Part shown: one piece after another, positions 22,495 through 32,681 of the stretch | Layout: each line of letters opens with the position of its first letter | How positions within the stretch are numbered: position 1 is the first letter of the stretch | From: Euclidia mi | Taxonomy: Eukaryota > Arthropoda > Insecta > Lepidoptera > Erebidae | Length of the DNA stretch: 64,000 bases | Reading direction: 5' to 3' | Assembly (NCBI GenBank): GCA_944739405.2 | Contig: OX123188.2 | Span: 71,195,251-71,259,250, forward strand | Notes under the pieces: generated by a model | What the model saw: the letters and a program-made list of their open reading frames with translations, nothing else | The model's database searches: none | What the model was told of the DNA's origin: nothing | Translations under genes and position numbers: made by a program

Positions 22495-22704
22495 CTAATC
22501 GTATTCCTCTAGTTTTTGGGATATGGGTTTGTTTACACGTGTATGGCTCTGGTGATGGATTGGATCGACTGACGATAGACCGGTATTTTCATTCAATTTT
22601 GTATTAGCTGTTGCCCACATGGTCATAGTGCTTTCATCCTCTATTTTACCTGAAGTTGAAATAACGTCATGGCCTTTGTTACCAAAGCAGGCCACAAAAT
22701 CCAT
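22495..22704 (-). CDS. Unrecognised 69-aa frame, possible exon
   Basis: An ATG-initiated minus-strand frame beginning MDFVACFGNKGHDVISTSG and ending QKLEEYD before TAG. Its amino-acid composition is mixed and polar, unlike the Ile/Asn/Tyr-rich chance frames nearby, and it starts with a proper ATG. It shows no domain, signal peptide or membrane segment. I do not recognise it. It could be a small exon of a host gene, a repeat-derived frame or chance. It lies just 3' of the minus-strand LINE. Confidence 0.2.
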   Translation of the reverse strand: MDFVACFGNKGHDVISTSGKIEDESTMTMWATANTKLNENTGLSSVDPIHHQSHTRVNKPISQKLEEYD

Positions 22705-22945
22705 TTAAAATTTTATATCTACAGCTTTTGTAGTTTTACAGATTTTATAATTCATAATTCATTTAATCATTTGCGAATATGGGTATACAGCAGATCTTAT
22801 ATACTAATACATATTTAGGTTCTTTTACCATATTCAACCATTAGGCATGCAAATTTTGTTTGTAGGTATATTCCGGTACAATTATATGATTAAATTGCCA
22901 ATGTCATGTAAGTATACACAGCTTTAGAATAATATAAAAAACACA

Positions 22946-23170
22946 ATGTCAGAATATAATTGTTTACAATTGATTATAAAAGTTTTAATGTAGCAATAAT
23001 AATACATGTCAAATTATAATAACAGATATAATTGTAATGGCATGTCAAAGAATATTAGAAATAATTTAATAAGGATAAAAATATAATAATGAAATGTCAA
23101 AATATAAAGAAATGTCAAATTATAAAGAAATGTCAAATAAGAATAATAATAATGTAATGTCAAATAAGAT
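22946..23170 (-). repeat. Degenerate ATGTCAAAT repeats in LINE 3' UTR
   Basis: Seven ATGTCARA motifs within 230 bp (about 22946, 23008, 23043, 23094, 23111, 23128, 23157), several followed by TATAAAG. The three at 23094-23128 are spaced 17 bp apart, a true short tandem array. Confidence 0.6.
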
Positions 23171-23208
23171 AATTAAAATATAATAATTAAAAGCAAATTT
23201 ATCGCTGA

Positions 23209-25200
23209 TTATAAATTCTCAATATTCTTATCTTCTAGAAATTCTTGAACAGAGTAATAACATTTAGCTGTAAGCAGTTTTTGAAGACGCCTTTTAAATA
23301 CATGGGTATATTCAATATCAACTATCTGCTTTGGTAGCTTATTATATATGCGGACTGCATTACAAAAAAGGCTTTTGTGCATTAGAGCTGTTTTGCTGGC
23401 CACCACACATAACTTATCCGCATGGCGAACCCTAGACCTCTTTTCAAATAAGTCTATATTTTGTTTTATGAACATGGCACACTCAAAAATGTAGATGCAA
23501 GGTAATGTCATTAGATTATACTTTATAAAGTAGGGTTTGCGACTGTCGGGTATTTTAATATTAGATATGGTTCTGATGCAGCGTTTCTGAACTTTAAATG
23601 TTAGTAGCCAGTCAGTAGAGTTTCCCCAAAATATGATGCCGTATCGTAAAGCCGATGAAACAATACCATGATATGCCGTTATCAGTGTAGATATATTGGA
23701 TATGTTTCTTAATTTATAAAGCCCATAGGCAAATTGGCTTACTTTAGAACAAACGTGTTCTATATGCGCTTTCCAATTTAATTTCTGATCTATTATTAGT
23801 CCTAGAAATTTGGTAAATTCGTTTTCTTCAAATTTATGACCATTGTAATTTATATCCAATGTATAATCCGTATTTTTGCTTCTTTGTCTAAAATCTATAA
23901 AGTTTGTTTTGTTAAGATTAATTTTTAAATTATTCATCTGTAACCATTCTATAATAAGACTCATAGTGTTATTAATATCTGTTTCAAGAGATGTCATAGA
24001 TTTGTTGGTAAAAAGTATAGTGCTGTCATCTGCAAACAAAGTCATGTCGTAGATGGTGCTTGATGTAAAATCATTTATATAAATAATGAAAAGTAAAGGC
24101 CCCATCACGCTGCCTTGTGGAACTCCAAATTTGACAGTTCTAACATCGGACCTATTAATCAACTCTGATTTTGACTCCATACATATGGTCGAAATCTCTG
24201 TATATTGTTGTCGATTTGAGAGGTATGATTTTATAAGGTCATGGGCATTGCCTCTGATACCATAATGATCTAATTTATCTAGTAGAATGTCATGTCTTAC
24301 ACGATCAAAGGCCTTTGACATGTCCATAAACATACCAATCGCAGGTTGACCTTTGTCCACATTTGTAATTACAGGTTTTAAAAAATTGTAGATAGCCATA
24401 TTTATATTTTTATTTTTTCTAAATCTATACTGCTCTGGCACCAGTACGTTTATTTTCTCCAAATAAAAATAAATGCAGTTATATATTACCCTTTCAAATA
24501 TTTTTGCAAATATAGGTATAAGAGCGATTGGTCTATAATTTCTAATGTCCAACCTTTCTCCTGTCTTAAAAAGGGGCTTGATAATAGTTATTTTTAAAAC
24601 ATCTGGAAAGACGCCCTTTTCGTTACATATATTAATTAAATGAGACAGAATTGGAGAGATTATATTGGCTACGTCTTTTAAAACTAATGTAGTAATACCA
24701 TCGTATCCAGCACTATTAGTGTTTTTTAATGACTTAATGATATTAAATATTTCCTGATGAGTTACAGGTGCTATAAAAATTGATTGATTATTTTTGTCTT
24801 TTAGTTTCAATTTATATTTATCTAAATTTTGATTATCTACTATGTCAACAAAATAATTATTAAATGCATTACATATGTCCTTTGGTTCCTTTATTAATTT
24901 ATTATTAACTATAATACTCCTTATATCCATCCTAGGCTGCTTTTCTTTAGTATTATTTATGATGTTCCAGGTTGCTTTTGTTTTGTTTACAGAGGATGTA
25001 ATATAATGGTCATTCTTATGTCGTTGTGTTAAACGAATTATCTTTTTTAGTCGTGCTGAATAAGTTTTGAATTTTATTTTGTTACATTCACTTGGTATTT
25101 TTCTGAATTGCCACATCATTTGACGTTTTCTAGCAGTACAAAGCTTTAGTCCTTTTGTAATCCATGGCACTTTGTTCATAGAGAATAGTTTGATTTTCAC
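23209..25200 (-). CDS. LINE reverse transcriptase, long intact frame
   Basis: A 663-codon frame. The N-terminal linker has WITKGLK. The RT blocks follow in order: NTNSAGYDGI, LKITIIKPLFKTGERLD, NYRPIALIPIFAKIFE, YRFRKNKN, GMFMDMSKAFDRV, KFGVPQGSVMGPLLF, the catalytic LFADDSTILF, then WLQMNNLKINLNKT and TKFLGLIID. The C-terminal part holds conserved VQKRCIRTI and RIYNKLP. The frame is the second half of ORF2. It is cut off from the endonuclease by one frameshift and one TGA, so the element is dead although this segment is clean. It is related to, but clearly different from, the LINEs at 1173 and 41250-53480. Confidence 0.8.
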   Translation of the reverse strand: MKIKLFSMNKVPWITKGLKLCTARKRQMMWQFRKIPSECNKIKFKTYSARLKKIIRLTQRHKNDHYITSSVNKTKATWNIINNTKEKQPRMDIRSIIVNNKLIKEPKDICNAFNNYFVDIVDNQNLDKYKLKLKDKNNQSIFIAPVTHQEIFNIIKSLKNTNSAGYDGITTLVLKDVANIISPILSHLINICNEKGVFPDVLKITIIKPLFKTGERLDIRNYRPIALIPIFAKIFERVIYNCIYFYLEKINVLVPEQYRFRKNKNINMAIYNFLKPVITNVDKGQPAIGMFMDMSKAFDRVRHDILLDKLDHYGIRGNAHDLIKSYLSNRQQYTEISTICMESKSELINRSDVRTVKFGVPQGSVMGPLLFIIYINDFTSSTIYDMTLFADDSTILFTNKSMTSLETDINNTMSLIIEWLQMNNLKINLNKTNFIDFRQRSKNTDYTLDINYNGHKFEENEFTKFLGLIIDQKLNWKAHIEHVCSKVSQFAYGLYKLRNISNISTLITAYHGIVSSALRYGIIFWGNSTDWLLTFKVQKRCIRTISNIKIPDSRKPYFIKYNLMTLPCIYIFECAMFIKQNIDLFEKRSRVRHADKLCVVASKTALMHKSLFCNAVRIYNKLPKQIVDIEYTHVFKRRLQKLLTAKCYYSVQEFLEDKNIENL

Positions 25201-25713
25201 TAATGGAAAACATAAATTATAAAGTAAGCTAAAAAGTTCATAAAATGTATTAAATGTCTTATTTGGATCTTGCTCTTTTAATAAGGGCTAAGTAGTTTTT
25301 AAACTTATTTCTATTTTCTTTAGAAAAATCTCTTTTTTCAGTATACCAATACTTTAGTAGTCATCTCTTTACAATTGGGCATTTTAATATTTGTGCTGTA
25401 TGGTCTGAAATAGAGAAATCGTTTACCTGACTTTTGCATCCCCTAATATTGTGTGCAAAATTATCTATGCAAGTTTTACTTAAAAATCTTGTAATTTCTT
25501 TTAATTCAATTTTAAGGTTAAACGCCTTCAATGTTTGCTGAAATTCTAAAGATAGCTTAGTTCGTTTCAACAGATCTATATTATAGTCCCCGCACAAAAT
25601 AAGCCTCTTATTTTTATTGTTACATAGTTTAAATAATAGTAAGTTAAGTCTTTCATAAAAACATTGCATTGTCAACTTATCGTACTTCGGTGGTCTGTAA
25701 ATACATACTATGT
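25201..25713 (-). pseudogene. LINE endonuclease C-terminal fragment
   Basis: The frame 25361-25675 carries LILCGDYNIDLL and SISDHTAQIL, which are catalytic blocks of AP endonuclease domains, and YRPPKYD just upstream. Between it and the RT frame there is an in-frame TGA (VLVY-stop-KKR, about 25338). A shift then occurs near 25275, after which DPNKTFNTFYELF continues in the RT frame. The first half of the domain is missing. Confidence 0.7.
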
Positions 25714-25721
25714 AAATTTAG

Positions 25722-26014
25722 TAGCGGCGATATATAGCCTAGTGGTGTACGTATCGGACTGCCGAGACGATGGTCTTGGGTTCGATCCCAGGTACCCCGG
25801 GCACCTGGGATCGAACCCGAGACCACCTCTGACTTTTCGAAGTTATGTGTGCATTATAAATTAATTTTCGCTCGCTTAATGGTGTGCCCGGTAGATGGCA
25901 ATAGGCTCGCCTCCTATTACATTGGGACCGCATTGCCTAGCGAAGAGTGGGTGTGTAATAAACCTCTGCCTGCCCTTTCGGGGATAAACGGCGTGAAGTT
26001 ATGTTATGTTATGA
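25722..26014 (+). mobile_element. tRNA-headed SINE, rearranged copy F
   Basis: Head GCGATATATAGCCTAGTGG with B-box GGTTCGATCCC, then a palindromic duplication of the B-box region (25772-25824), then the tail ATAGGCTCGCCTCCTATTAC and CTCTGCCTGCCCTTTCGGGG, and GTTATGTTATGTTATG at the end. The 5' part is closer to the GCAGCGATAGCC family head and the 3' part to the RTE-tailed family, so the copy is a chimera. It abuts the 5' truncation point of the minus-strand LINE. Confidence 0.65.
25772..25824. repeat. 22-bp palindrome on SINE B-box
   Basis: Left arm 25772-25793 (GGTCTTGGGTTCGATCCCAG...) and right arm 25803-25824 (...CTGGGATCGAACCCGAGACC) pair with one mismatch around ACCCCGGGC. Confidence 0.8.
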
Positions 26015-26632
26015 TAATAGTTTTGACTCTGCGATGATACGTCAGTCAGGATATATATTTTGTATAGGCTCTGCTCTTACTAAAAATCAATAACTCTTCA
26101 ACTCACTTATAAAAATATAAAACAGCAAGTCTGCGCGTGTCCTTACATAATATTACAAAATCAGTGTAGTGTAACGTATTGATAGGCTGGCTGTTTTTCA
26201 CTGAATTATCTATATTCAATCTGGTTCATATCGAGCCAGTCACCGTACACTTTATGCGCAATCACTGCCGACCTGCTATTGGAATATAGTGTTATTGGCT
26301 ATGCTGGCGGCATTTTAAGAAGATTAATAAGCGTTTGGAAATGAAAACTGTATAGGTAAGCTTGAATAATGGCCACGCAAAAATTTAATATGACTCGTAG
26401 TTTTTATTAGAGAGTTTTCAAAAGATTACGAAGTATATATTTTATAAAAAGTACTCCGTAATCTTTTAAATACACTGATACCTGTAGTATTATAAAATAG
26501 TAGTAATAAATACTCAAAGTTTTGATATTTTTCTATGTTTGCGTCTGAGCATTGTTGGAAATTAAATTTCAATTTGACTAACAGGGACTAAGACTTAAAT
26601 TATTTTAAGATATAAATCGTTGTTCTTAAATA
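26015..26632. other. Anonymous AT-rich DNA
   Basis: Nothing recognisable. There is a short inverted word pair, AAAGATTACGAAGTATATAT / ACTCCGTAATCTTT (26412-26467). Confidence 0.4.
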
Positions 26633-26836
26633 AAGACAACTCCCGCATTAGGTCTAAATCCCTTGTCGCGGGGGACTTTACAAACATACAACTAACGGAC
26701 ACAATGAACACCCAGACTCGAAACAACAATTTGTGAATTACATAAAGTGTTGCCTCGTGTGGGGATCGAACCCACAACACGCGGCGCAGTGTCACTCGGC
26801 GAGGCGGCCGCTTAAACCACTACGCCAACCGTGCAG
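26633..26836 (-). mobile_element. tRNA-headed SINE, third family, minus strand
   Basis: On the minus strand: CTGCACGGTTGGCGTAGTGG, then GTGGGTTCGATCCCCACACG as a complete T-arm-like B-box hairpin, then GTTGTTTCGAGTCTGGGTGT, GTCCCCCGCGACAAGG and GCGGGAGTTGTC. The head is still strongly tRNA-like. A fragment of the same body is at 59599-59660. Confidence 0.7.
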
Positions 26837-29792
26837 TCAAAGCAATACTCAAAGCAATAACATATTATAGTCTGTGTTTCTGAAACACATTACACTAGTA
26901 CATTATACTAGTAGTAACTAGAAAGTAAATATTTTGATACAGTTACTTATGACATTAATAAAATATTGTTTAAAATCGTAAATGATCTGTCTAGTATGTA
27001 TTTCACATCACTTCACATGATAATTTAAAAAAGCTTAATATACATAGGTATATGATTGACGTGGCATAGCTTTAATCCTTTACCGTCACGTCTAATAGAA
27101 ATCGAAATTCCTTGTTTACTTGAAAGTTCTCATTGGAAAAATCAAATAGATTGTGTCGGACGTCGTACGAGCCGCTAATGGAATATCAATAGACCCCTCT
27201 AACCGGAGAGAACTGCACTTTATTTAACACTCGTTATATTCTCTAATTTATGGACTATTTTCGTTTTATTTTCCTGTTTTAGGTAAGTATTATTATAAGT
27301 AAGAAATTTTATAAAATGTTTTGATATATTTTCGTGTTATTGTCGTTTGGAATTTACGAGATAATATTAAAATTAATTTAGACTTTTTTTAAAATAGAAG
27401 TAGAATGGTTTAAAATAAATTAAAGTAGTTAGATGGTTATAAAAACTATTACCATGCCGAAAATACAGCACTTTATTTATCTTCAGAATATCAACAAAAT
27501 TTATCGCTTATGTAGGTAGCGCATAAACACACTAGGTAAAGTTTCTTTTTGCTCTCTTTATACATAGGCTACGGCACTCTACTCAACAACTATGATTTGA
27601 TATCAACAAATCTTACAATTCGATCTCAACCTTTTTCGTAAATTCACGGAAAATATTTAGATCAAATTAGAGGATTTGTTTAACGTAATCATAAAATCGT
27701 GTTGTTCTTAATAACGTTATCTATCTGTGATATGAACACAAAAAATGTACACAGAAAAAAAAACGAATTGTCATTTTATTTTACTATTATCCTAGTGAGC
27801 TTTATTCGATGACACCACAGCCCCTTTTACAGGCCTATTTATTTATTTATACCTACTATTTTATGGACTATATTTTGACTTATGATTTAATTTAATGATA
27901 TTTGTTGACATACCAAATTAATAATTACCCTTCCTATTGCATAATTATATTATTCTCATGACATATACCTAATTCATTCTTTACAGCTAACCGTTGATAT
28001 TCATTTCGTTGACATATTCATTTTTATTCTTGTTGACATAACTAATTTTAAATAATCATATATTAATTCATATAACAAATTTTTAATAATCAAACTGCTA
28101 AGATTTGGAAGCCTACTAGCCCCAAAGGGCCTCAGTTGAAAAACAGCGCTGCAATTGCAATTGTATTTGCAGCATAATGCTGAACTGTGGCCTTTTTGCC
28201 ACACAATATTATGCCGAGCCTATCCAATACATACATTATTTGCCTTCGAAATCCTCTGCATTCCTTTCCTCTTCTTACTTATTTTAAGTGTTCTTGACGC
28301 TGGCGTCATGTGGCTAGTTATTGCGGCGCGGCTCACGCAGCTCTGAAATTATTTTATATACCTTTTAAAGTTGGCATACTTACATTTAGCTTATTATGTT
28401 GCAGTAGCTAAAACAGAGATTATTGTATTTCCTTGGTTCAAAGATGAGGCGTCATATCAGTACATTTATGATTAATTAAGTATGTGTGATAATGATTTAA
28501 AGATAAAGACAATTTATTTTGTAAAACATGTGTGTACATTACAAGTTACATTGTAAGCATGATGGTCAGTTCTGAAATGTGAGTGCTAGGTACATGTTTT
28601 ACCGTTGCGGTGTATATTTATTCATACTAAGACTAAGAATGCATTAATGTCACAAATCTGTAATGTGTATGTACAAATATATGTATGAATGGGTGTATGG
28701 TATTGTTATGGACAAACATTTGCGCCTAGCCGCAATAGGTAATACAAGTTTTCACGTACCTCCTCGTTCTTCTCTGTCGGCGGCGCAATGCTATCGCAAT
28801 TCATTGTTCACTTTATTGCATGTAATCTGTGTTCACATTCTATCTTATGGTAACTTAAGGTAATGACATGTCGGAAACCTGTAAACAGTGAATAAAAAAA
28901 AATTATATATATATAATCATAATCAGAAGATCATATTCAGATGATACACAACCTTTGTTTTAAATTACTTATAATAAAAATATCATAGTCATAAGATAAG
29001 AAGTGCTTACCTAATGTTCATGGCTCACGTATTGTACCTATTGACCCAACAGGGAATGAATTGTTGTATGCACACTTGTATATGCATGTTGATTACACGT
29101 AATCGTATCGTACTCCAGATGTACACAACTACTGTCGCCGTTCATAGATGTTATATTGTTATTATTTGTTATCGTTCGCACGAGCGAGCGAGTACGGCGT
29201 ACGCGCGTGCTTGTTGCAGCTCTGCGCGAGCGTCACTGGCTCACTGGCTGTGGCTGACCCGCTCGTCGCGTCACAACACAAGTCATGGGCCGAAGCTACA
29301 TGAGTAGATAATAATTAATAATATAGCCGTGCCTGCGGTGGCGCCAGCCAGTGAGAAATTTGCGCGTCTTACTTCTTTGTTTTTGTCTTTCTTTAGCTTT
29401 TTTATTTATTCCTGTAATTATTGTCATAATATTGTGTTGGTGCAAATAAATTCATTCTTATTCTTATTATATTCATTTCAATAGAGCAGCCTGCATTGGT
29501 ATAATTTAATAAATAAAATAATATTTTGGGTATTATACAATTCATGACATATTATTTTTATGTTATCCATCCTAGACGTAGCACGTTTTACTCGCCTAGG
29601 TAAAATTAAGTTCATGTAGTTTGCTCGTATCTTATAACTTTATAGCTGTTCAGCTTTACGACGACATTAATGGTTCAATGCGAGTATTGCATCGGGTATT
29701 AACGGTCACATACAGGTGATACGTACTCTCAATATATGTATACAGAGAGCTCTTTTATAGGTTCTAGTATCGACTATTTTAGTGACACCTAT
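26837..29792. other. Anonymous DNA with a CpG-rich patch
   Basis: About 3 kb of mostly AT-rich DNA without a recognisable gene. At 29165-29300 there is a compact CpG-rich patch (CGAGCGAGCGAGTACGGCG, GTACGCGCGTGC, GCTCGTCGCGTC), followed by GGTGGCGCCAGCCAGTGAG at 29338-29356. It could be a promoter-proximal or repeat fragment. No exon is visible next to it. Confidence 0.35.
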
Positions 29793-30035
29793 CATCATCA
29801 TCAGCCTTTATCAGTCCACTGCTGGACTAGGCCTCTCCTTTGAAAGGAGGAATTGGCCTACTATACCACGCTGGCCAAACGGGTTGGTATAGGGTTTGTA
29901 TCAAGTTTTCCTTCTCTTACAGTGCTGTTTTCTGCATAATATGCTCCCTCTGTCGGCTCTTACGACACCCATGGGATGATATGGGGTGGTGACAATCCGT
30001 ATTCTTAATCCGTCACCACACGGATATGACGGATA
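29793..30035 (-). mobile_element. Short retroposed repeat with perfect 10-bp target duplication
   Basis: Bounded by TGACACCTAT at 29783-29792 and 30036-30045. On the minus strand it reads ATCATCCCATGGGTGTCGTA, ACCCGTTTGGCCAGCGTGGT, the hairpin CTCCTTTCAAAGGAG, GTCCAGCAGTGGACT and a GATGATGATG tail. It is non-coding and 243 bp long. It is the complete reference copy for the fragments at 6879 and 63050. Confidence 0.85.
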
Positions 30036-30339
30036 TGACACCTATAAAGTTTATAAATGTTTGTATATACCATCGGTTCAGTGTTCAAATTTACGGAAAC
30101 ATCTTCTTTCTTAGCGTATTATGCCGTTCGAAACAGATCTGCAAAGTAAAGCAACGATGGCAGAGGTCACTTAAAGCTGTCGAAGAAATGTACATAATTA
30201 TTTGTATAGTCCTTTTAATGAGAGTCCATGAGTATGTGCTAAGTTTTATTAGAGACAAGAAGATGCATGCAGCTACGTGAGCATTTTTTAAATCTTAACG
30301 ATTCATCCTGATACTGCAGAAATTTTGAGAAATCCATTA

Positions 30340-30450
30340 TTAGTACACCGATGCGCTCCCCAAGGAACATACATGCCGAAGTAGCGCTCAGTAGTTTCGG
30401 CTGAGCGTTGTCTATCAGTCAGTCAATAACGCAAGAATTTAATATGTATC
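30340..30450 (-). repeat. Helitron-like interspersed repeat fragment
   Basis: On the minus strand: TTCTTGCGTTATTGACTGAC, CAACGCTCAGCCGAAACTAC, GGCATGTATGTTCCTTGGGG. Same family as 9290, 20226 and 58727. Confidence 0.45.
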
Positions 30451-30571
30451 AATGGATTGATGATTGATAACCAAAATAATATTTAATATATGTAAATCAG
30501 ACCTTGAACTTTGTATGACTTTAAAAAGTTAATTAGAAAATTTGTCATGCTAATAGGTAGCATGTGCAACA

Positions 30572-30815
30572 TCTATACATATAAATAAAATTGGAGTGTC
30601 TGTTTGTAATAATAAAATAAGAGCTTGTTACTAAATGCATATGGATGTATACACGGTGCATAAACCGAAATGTCATTTTTTACGATTTTTGTCTGTCTGA
30701 CTGTTTGTTCTTGCTAATCTCTGGAACGGCTGGACCGATTTCGACGGGACGTTCACTGGCGGATAGCTGATGTACCACGGCGTAACTTAGGCTATAAATT
30801 AACCGGGTACGCGAA
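30572..30815 (+). repeat. Helitron-like 5' fragment
   Basis: Begins TCTATACATATAAATAAAAT and TGGAGTGTCTGTTTGTAATA, then GGACCGATTTCGACGGGACG and GGGTACGCGAAGTAGTA. Elements of this look with TC starts are common non-autonomous Helitrons in Lepidoptera. No CTAGT end is seen here, so the 3' end is lost. Confidence 0.45.
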
Positions 30816-31367
30816 GTAGTATTTAATAAAACGAATTATAAAATAAATGCCTCTGTCAGCAGTAATTAATTGATCGCCCAATATTTGAAAGCTGAAACAA
30901 GATTATTGTAAAATGAGTCTGATATTATTTTATTTAACTGCCATTAATCTGACTATGCCATTAATCTGATCGTTCGCTGAAAAACCAATGAAAATCAAAT
31001 TAATTTATCATTTATATGATAGGCGAAAATTTAAATTAATTATGTATGAATACAACGTCTCAAATATACATTATGTAGCTCAGTGGTTAGTAAATACTAT
31101 AATCGCTTATAGCGTCTAATTCCCATGATGAAAACATTGATTTGTATTCAAATCAATGTTTTCAGATTGTCAGCCATGCCGGGACCATCGCAACAAATGG
31201 CATCGCACAACAAAAAGGTACTTAAGTATTTTATTTTTAAATATCCGTCGGGATTCACACCAAACCATGCAAGGAGACCTATTACTGTCATAAAATGTAG
31301 GCACTTACATACAACATAGCCAACACGTAAAAATGTGAAGTAGCATAATTATCTGTAATGAAATGAC
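30816..31367. other. Anonymous AT-rich DNA with a 16-bp perfect hairpin
   Basis: No gene. Arms 31129-31144 and 31149-31164 (TGAAAACATTGATTTG and its complement) flank a 4-nt loop. Confidence 0.5.
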
Positions 31368-31635
31368 GGCCACCGTGGTCTAGTGGATAGCGTATGCATC
31401 TGCTGATCGGGAGGTCCTAGGTTCGATTCCCGGGTCAGGGAAAAGTGCAACTAGGTTTTTCCGAATTCTCAATAGCAGTACGAAGTCTGGCAATGTCCCC
31501 GGTAACGATAGGCTCGCCCCCTATTACGTGCGACCTACAACAATTGATAATGCAGCGTGGCGAAATGTGTTTGTAATTATCATAATACCTCCGCCTTCCC
31601 CTTCAGAGATACAGGCGTGAGTCTATATATACAGG
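31368..31635 (+). mobile_element. tRNA-headed SINE with RTE-like tail, copy D
   Basis: Head GGCCACCGTGGTCTAGTGG, B-box GGTTCGATTCC, body GATAGGCTCGCCCCCTATTA, tail CCTCCGCCTTCCCCTTCAGA and ACAGGCGTGAGTCTATATAT. It is more diverged than copy E at 59807, which has the same head type. Confidence 0.75.
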
Positions 31636-31833
31636 CGTAACGATATAATAAAAAACTGAGGTATATTATATAAAGGCAAACTTTTACAACGCCGAAAGGA
31701 TAACCGAAGGTATATTATTGATCCCGTATTTATGTTCCAAAGTTTTCCGTTTTAAGCAATAATATTTGCCACGATTTGCCAATAAAAAACGCTATCAATA
31801 AGTTTAGTCGCGACACGTGTTGCAAGTCAGTCG

Positions 31834-31867
31834 AAACGACGGCAAAACAGCTGTTTTGCCGTCGTTT
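31834..31867. repeat. Perfect 34-bp palindrome without spacer
   Basis: AAACGACGGCAAAACAG (31834-31850) is followed directly by its exact reverse complement (31851-31867). Confidence 0.85.
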
Positions 31868-32094
31868 TGTATAATATGTTTTTTTTATTTATAACCTAAT
31901 TTAAAGATTATCTCAGTTTAATTATTTTTGAGCTTAAAATCTGAGGTCTGAAAGAATCCATCGTGATGTTTTTGTAGTTGTGCATACATCAAATGAACAA
32001 AAACCTGTGCTATTACGGTACTACTGGGTATTCATACTTAAGATAAATAGTCAAAAATGAGCACTAAGATCTGCAAATACCAATAAAAATTGAA

Positions 32095-32377
32095 CAAGTG
32101 CGAGTCGGATTCGCGCACCAAGGGTTTCGTACTATCATCTATAAAAGAAAACACGTTTGTTGTATGTATATATACTTAAATATTTTTTAAGTTACTATCT
32201 GTTTATTAAGATCGAGAAAAACATTGCTTAAAAATTACGTTTGTTGTATGGGAGCTCCCCTTTAAAATTTACTTTATTTTTATTTAATTATTTATTTTGA
32301 AAGGTTATATACAACTACATATTCTGTAAACATTTTAAGCGTCTACCTGTTACCATTAGTAATATTGAGCAAAAAAT
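32095..32377 (-). repeat. Interspersed repeat (GTGCGAGTCGG type)
   Basis: Starts AAGTGCGAGTCGGATTCGCG. Its part at 32220-32377 is the reverse complement of the unit at 34671-34815 (GCGTCTACCTGTTACC, TTGTATGGGAGCTCCCCTTT). It is cut at its right end by the SINE at 32378. Confidence 0.6.
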
Positions 32378-32681
32378 ATAGAGACGGAAAACTCGACATC
32401 ACACCCTATACGACTGCCTCGTTGGTCTCGCGGCATAAATGTGCGCGTGGGATCGGGAGGTCCCGGGTTCGATTCCTGGGTCGGGCAGTGTTATTGGGTT
32501 TTTCTGTCACGAAATTCTCAGTAGCAGCACGGAGTCTGGAAATGTGCCCGGTACGGCAATAGGCTCGCCCTTTATTACGTGGGACTAAAGTATATCTGGC
32601 GAAAAGTGGGTGTAGAAATACACCTCTGCCTACCCCTTCGGGGATAAAAGGCGTGACGATATGTAAGTATGTATGTATGTA
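32378..32681 (+). mobile_element. tRNA-headed SINE with RTE-like tail, copy B
   Basis: It has the same leader as copy A (GAGACGGAAAACTCGACATC), head CCTCGTTGGTCTCGCGGC, B-box GGTTCGATTCC, body GTACGGCAATAGGCTCGCCC and tail CTCTGCCTACCCCTTCGGGG plus TATGTATGTATGT. It matches copy A closely and is probably a fairly young subfamily. Confidence 0.8.

Larger units (their letters stand above)
22940..25715 (-). mobile_element. Non-LTR retrotransposon (LINE), minus strand, 5'-truncated in endonuclease
   Basis: Minus-strand element with an endonuclease remnant (25361-25713), an RT frame (23209-25200) and a 3' UTR rich in ATGTCAAAT repeats. The 5' end breaks inside the endonuclease (YRPPKYD block at about 25680-25710), next to a SINE starting at 25722. 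The exact 3' end near 22940 is not defined by a visible target duplication. Confidence 0.75.

Noticed and set aside
26740..26836. Minus-strand tRNA gene at the head of the third SINE family
   Set aside because: The head is strongly tRNA-like with a T-arm hairpin, but it is fused to a repeated body and lacks a matching acceptor 3' strand.
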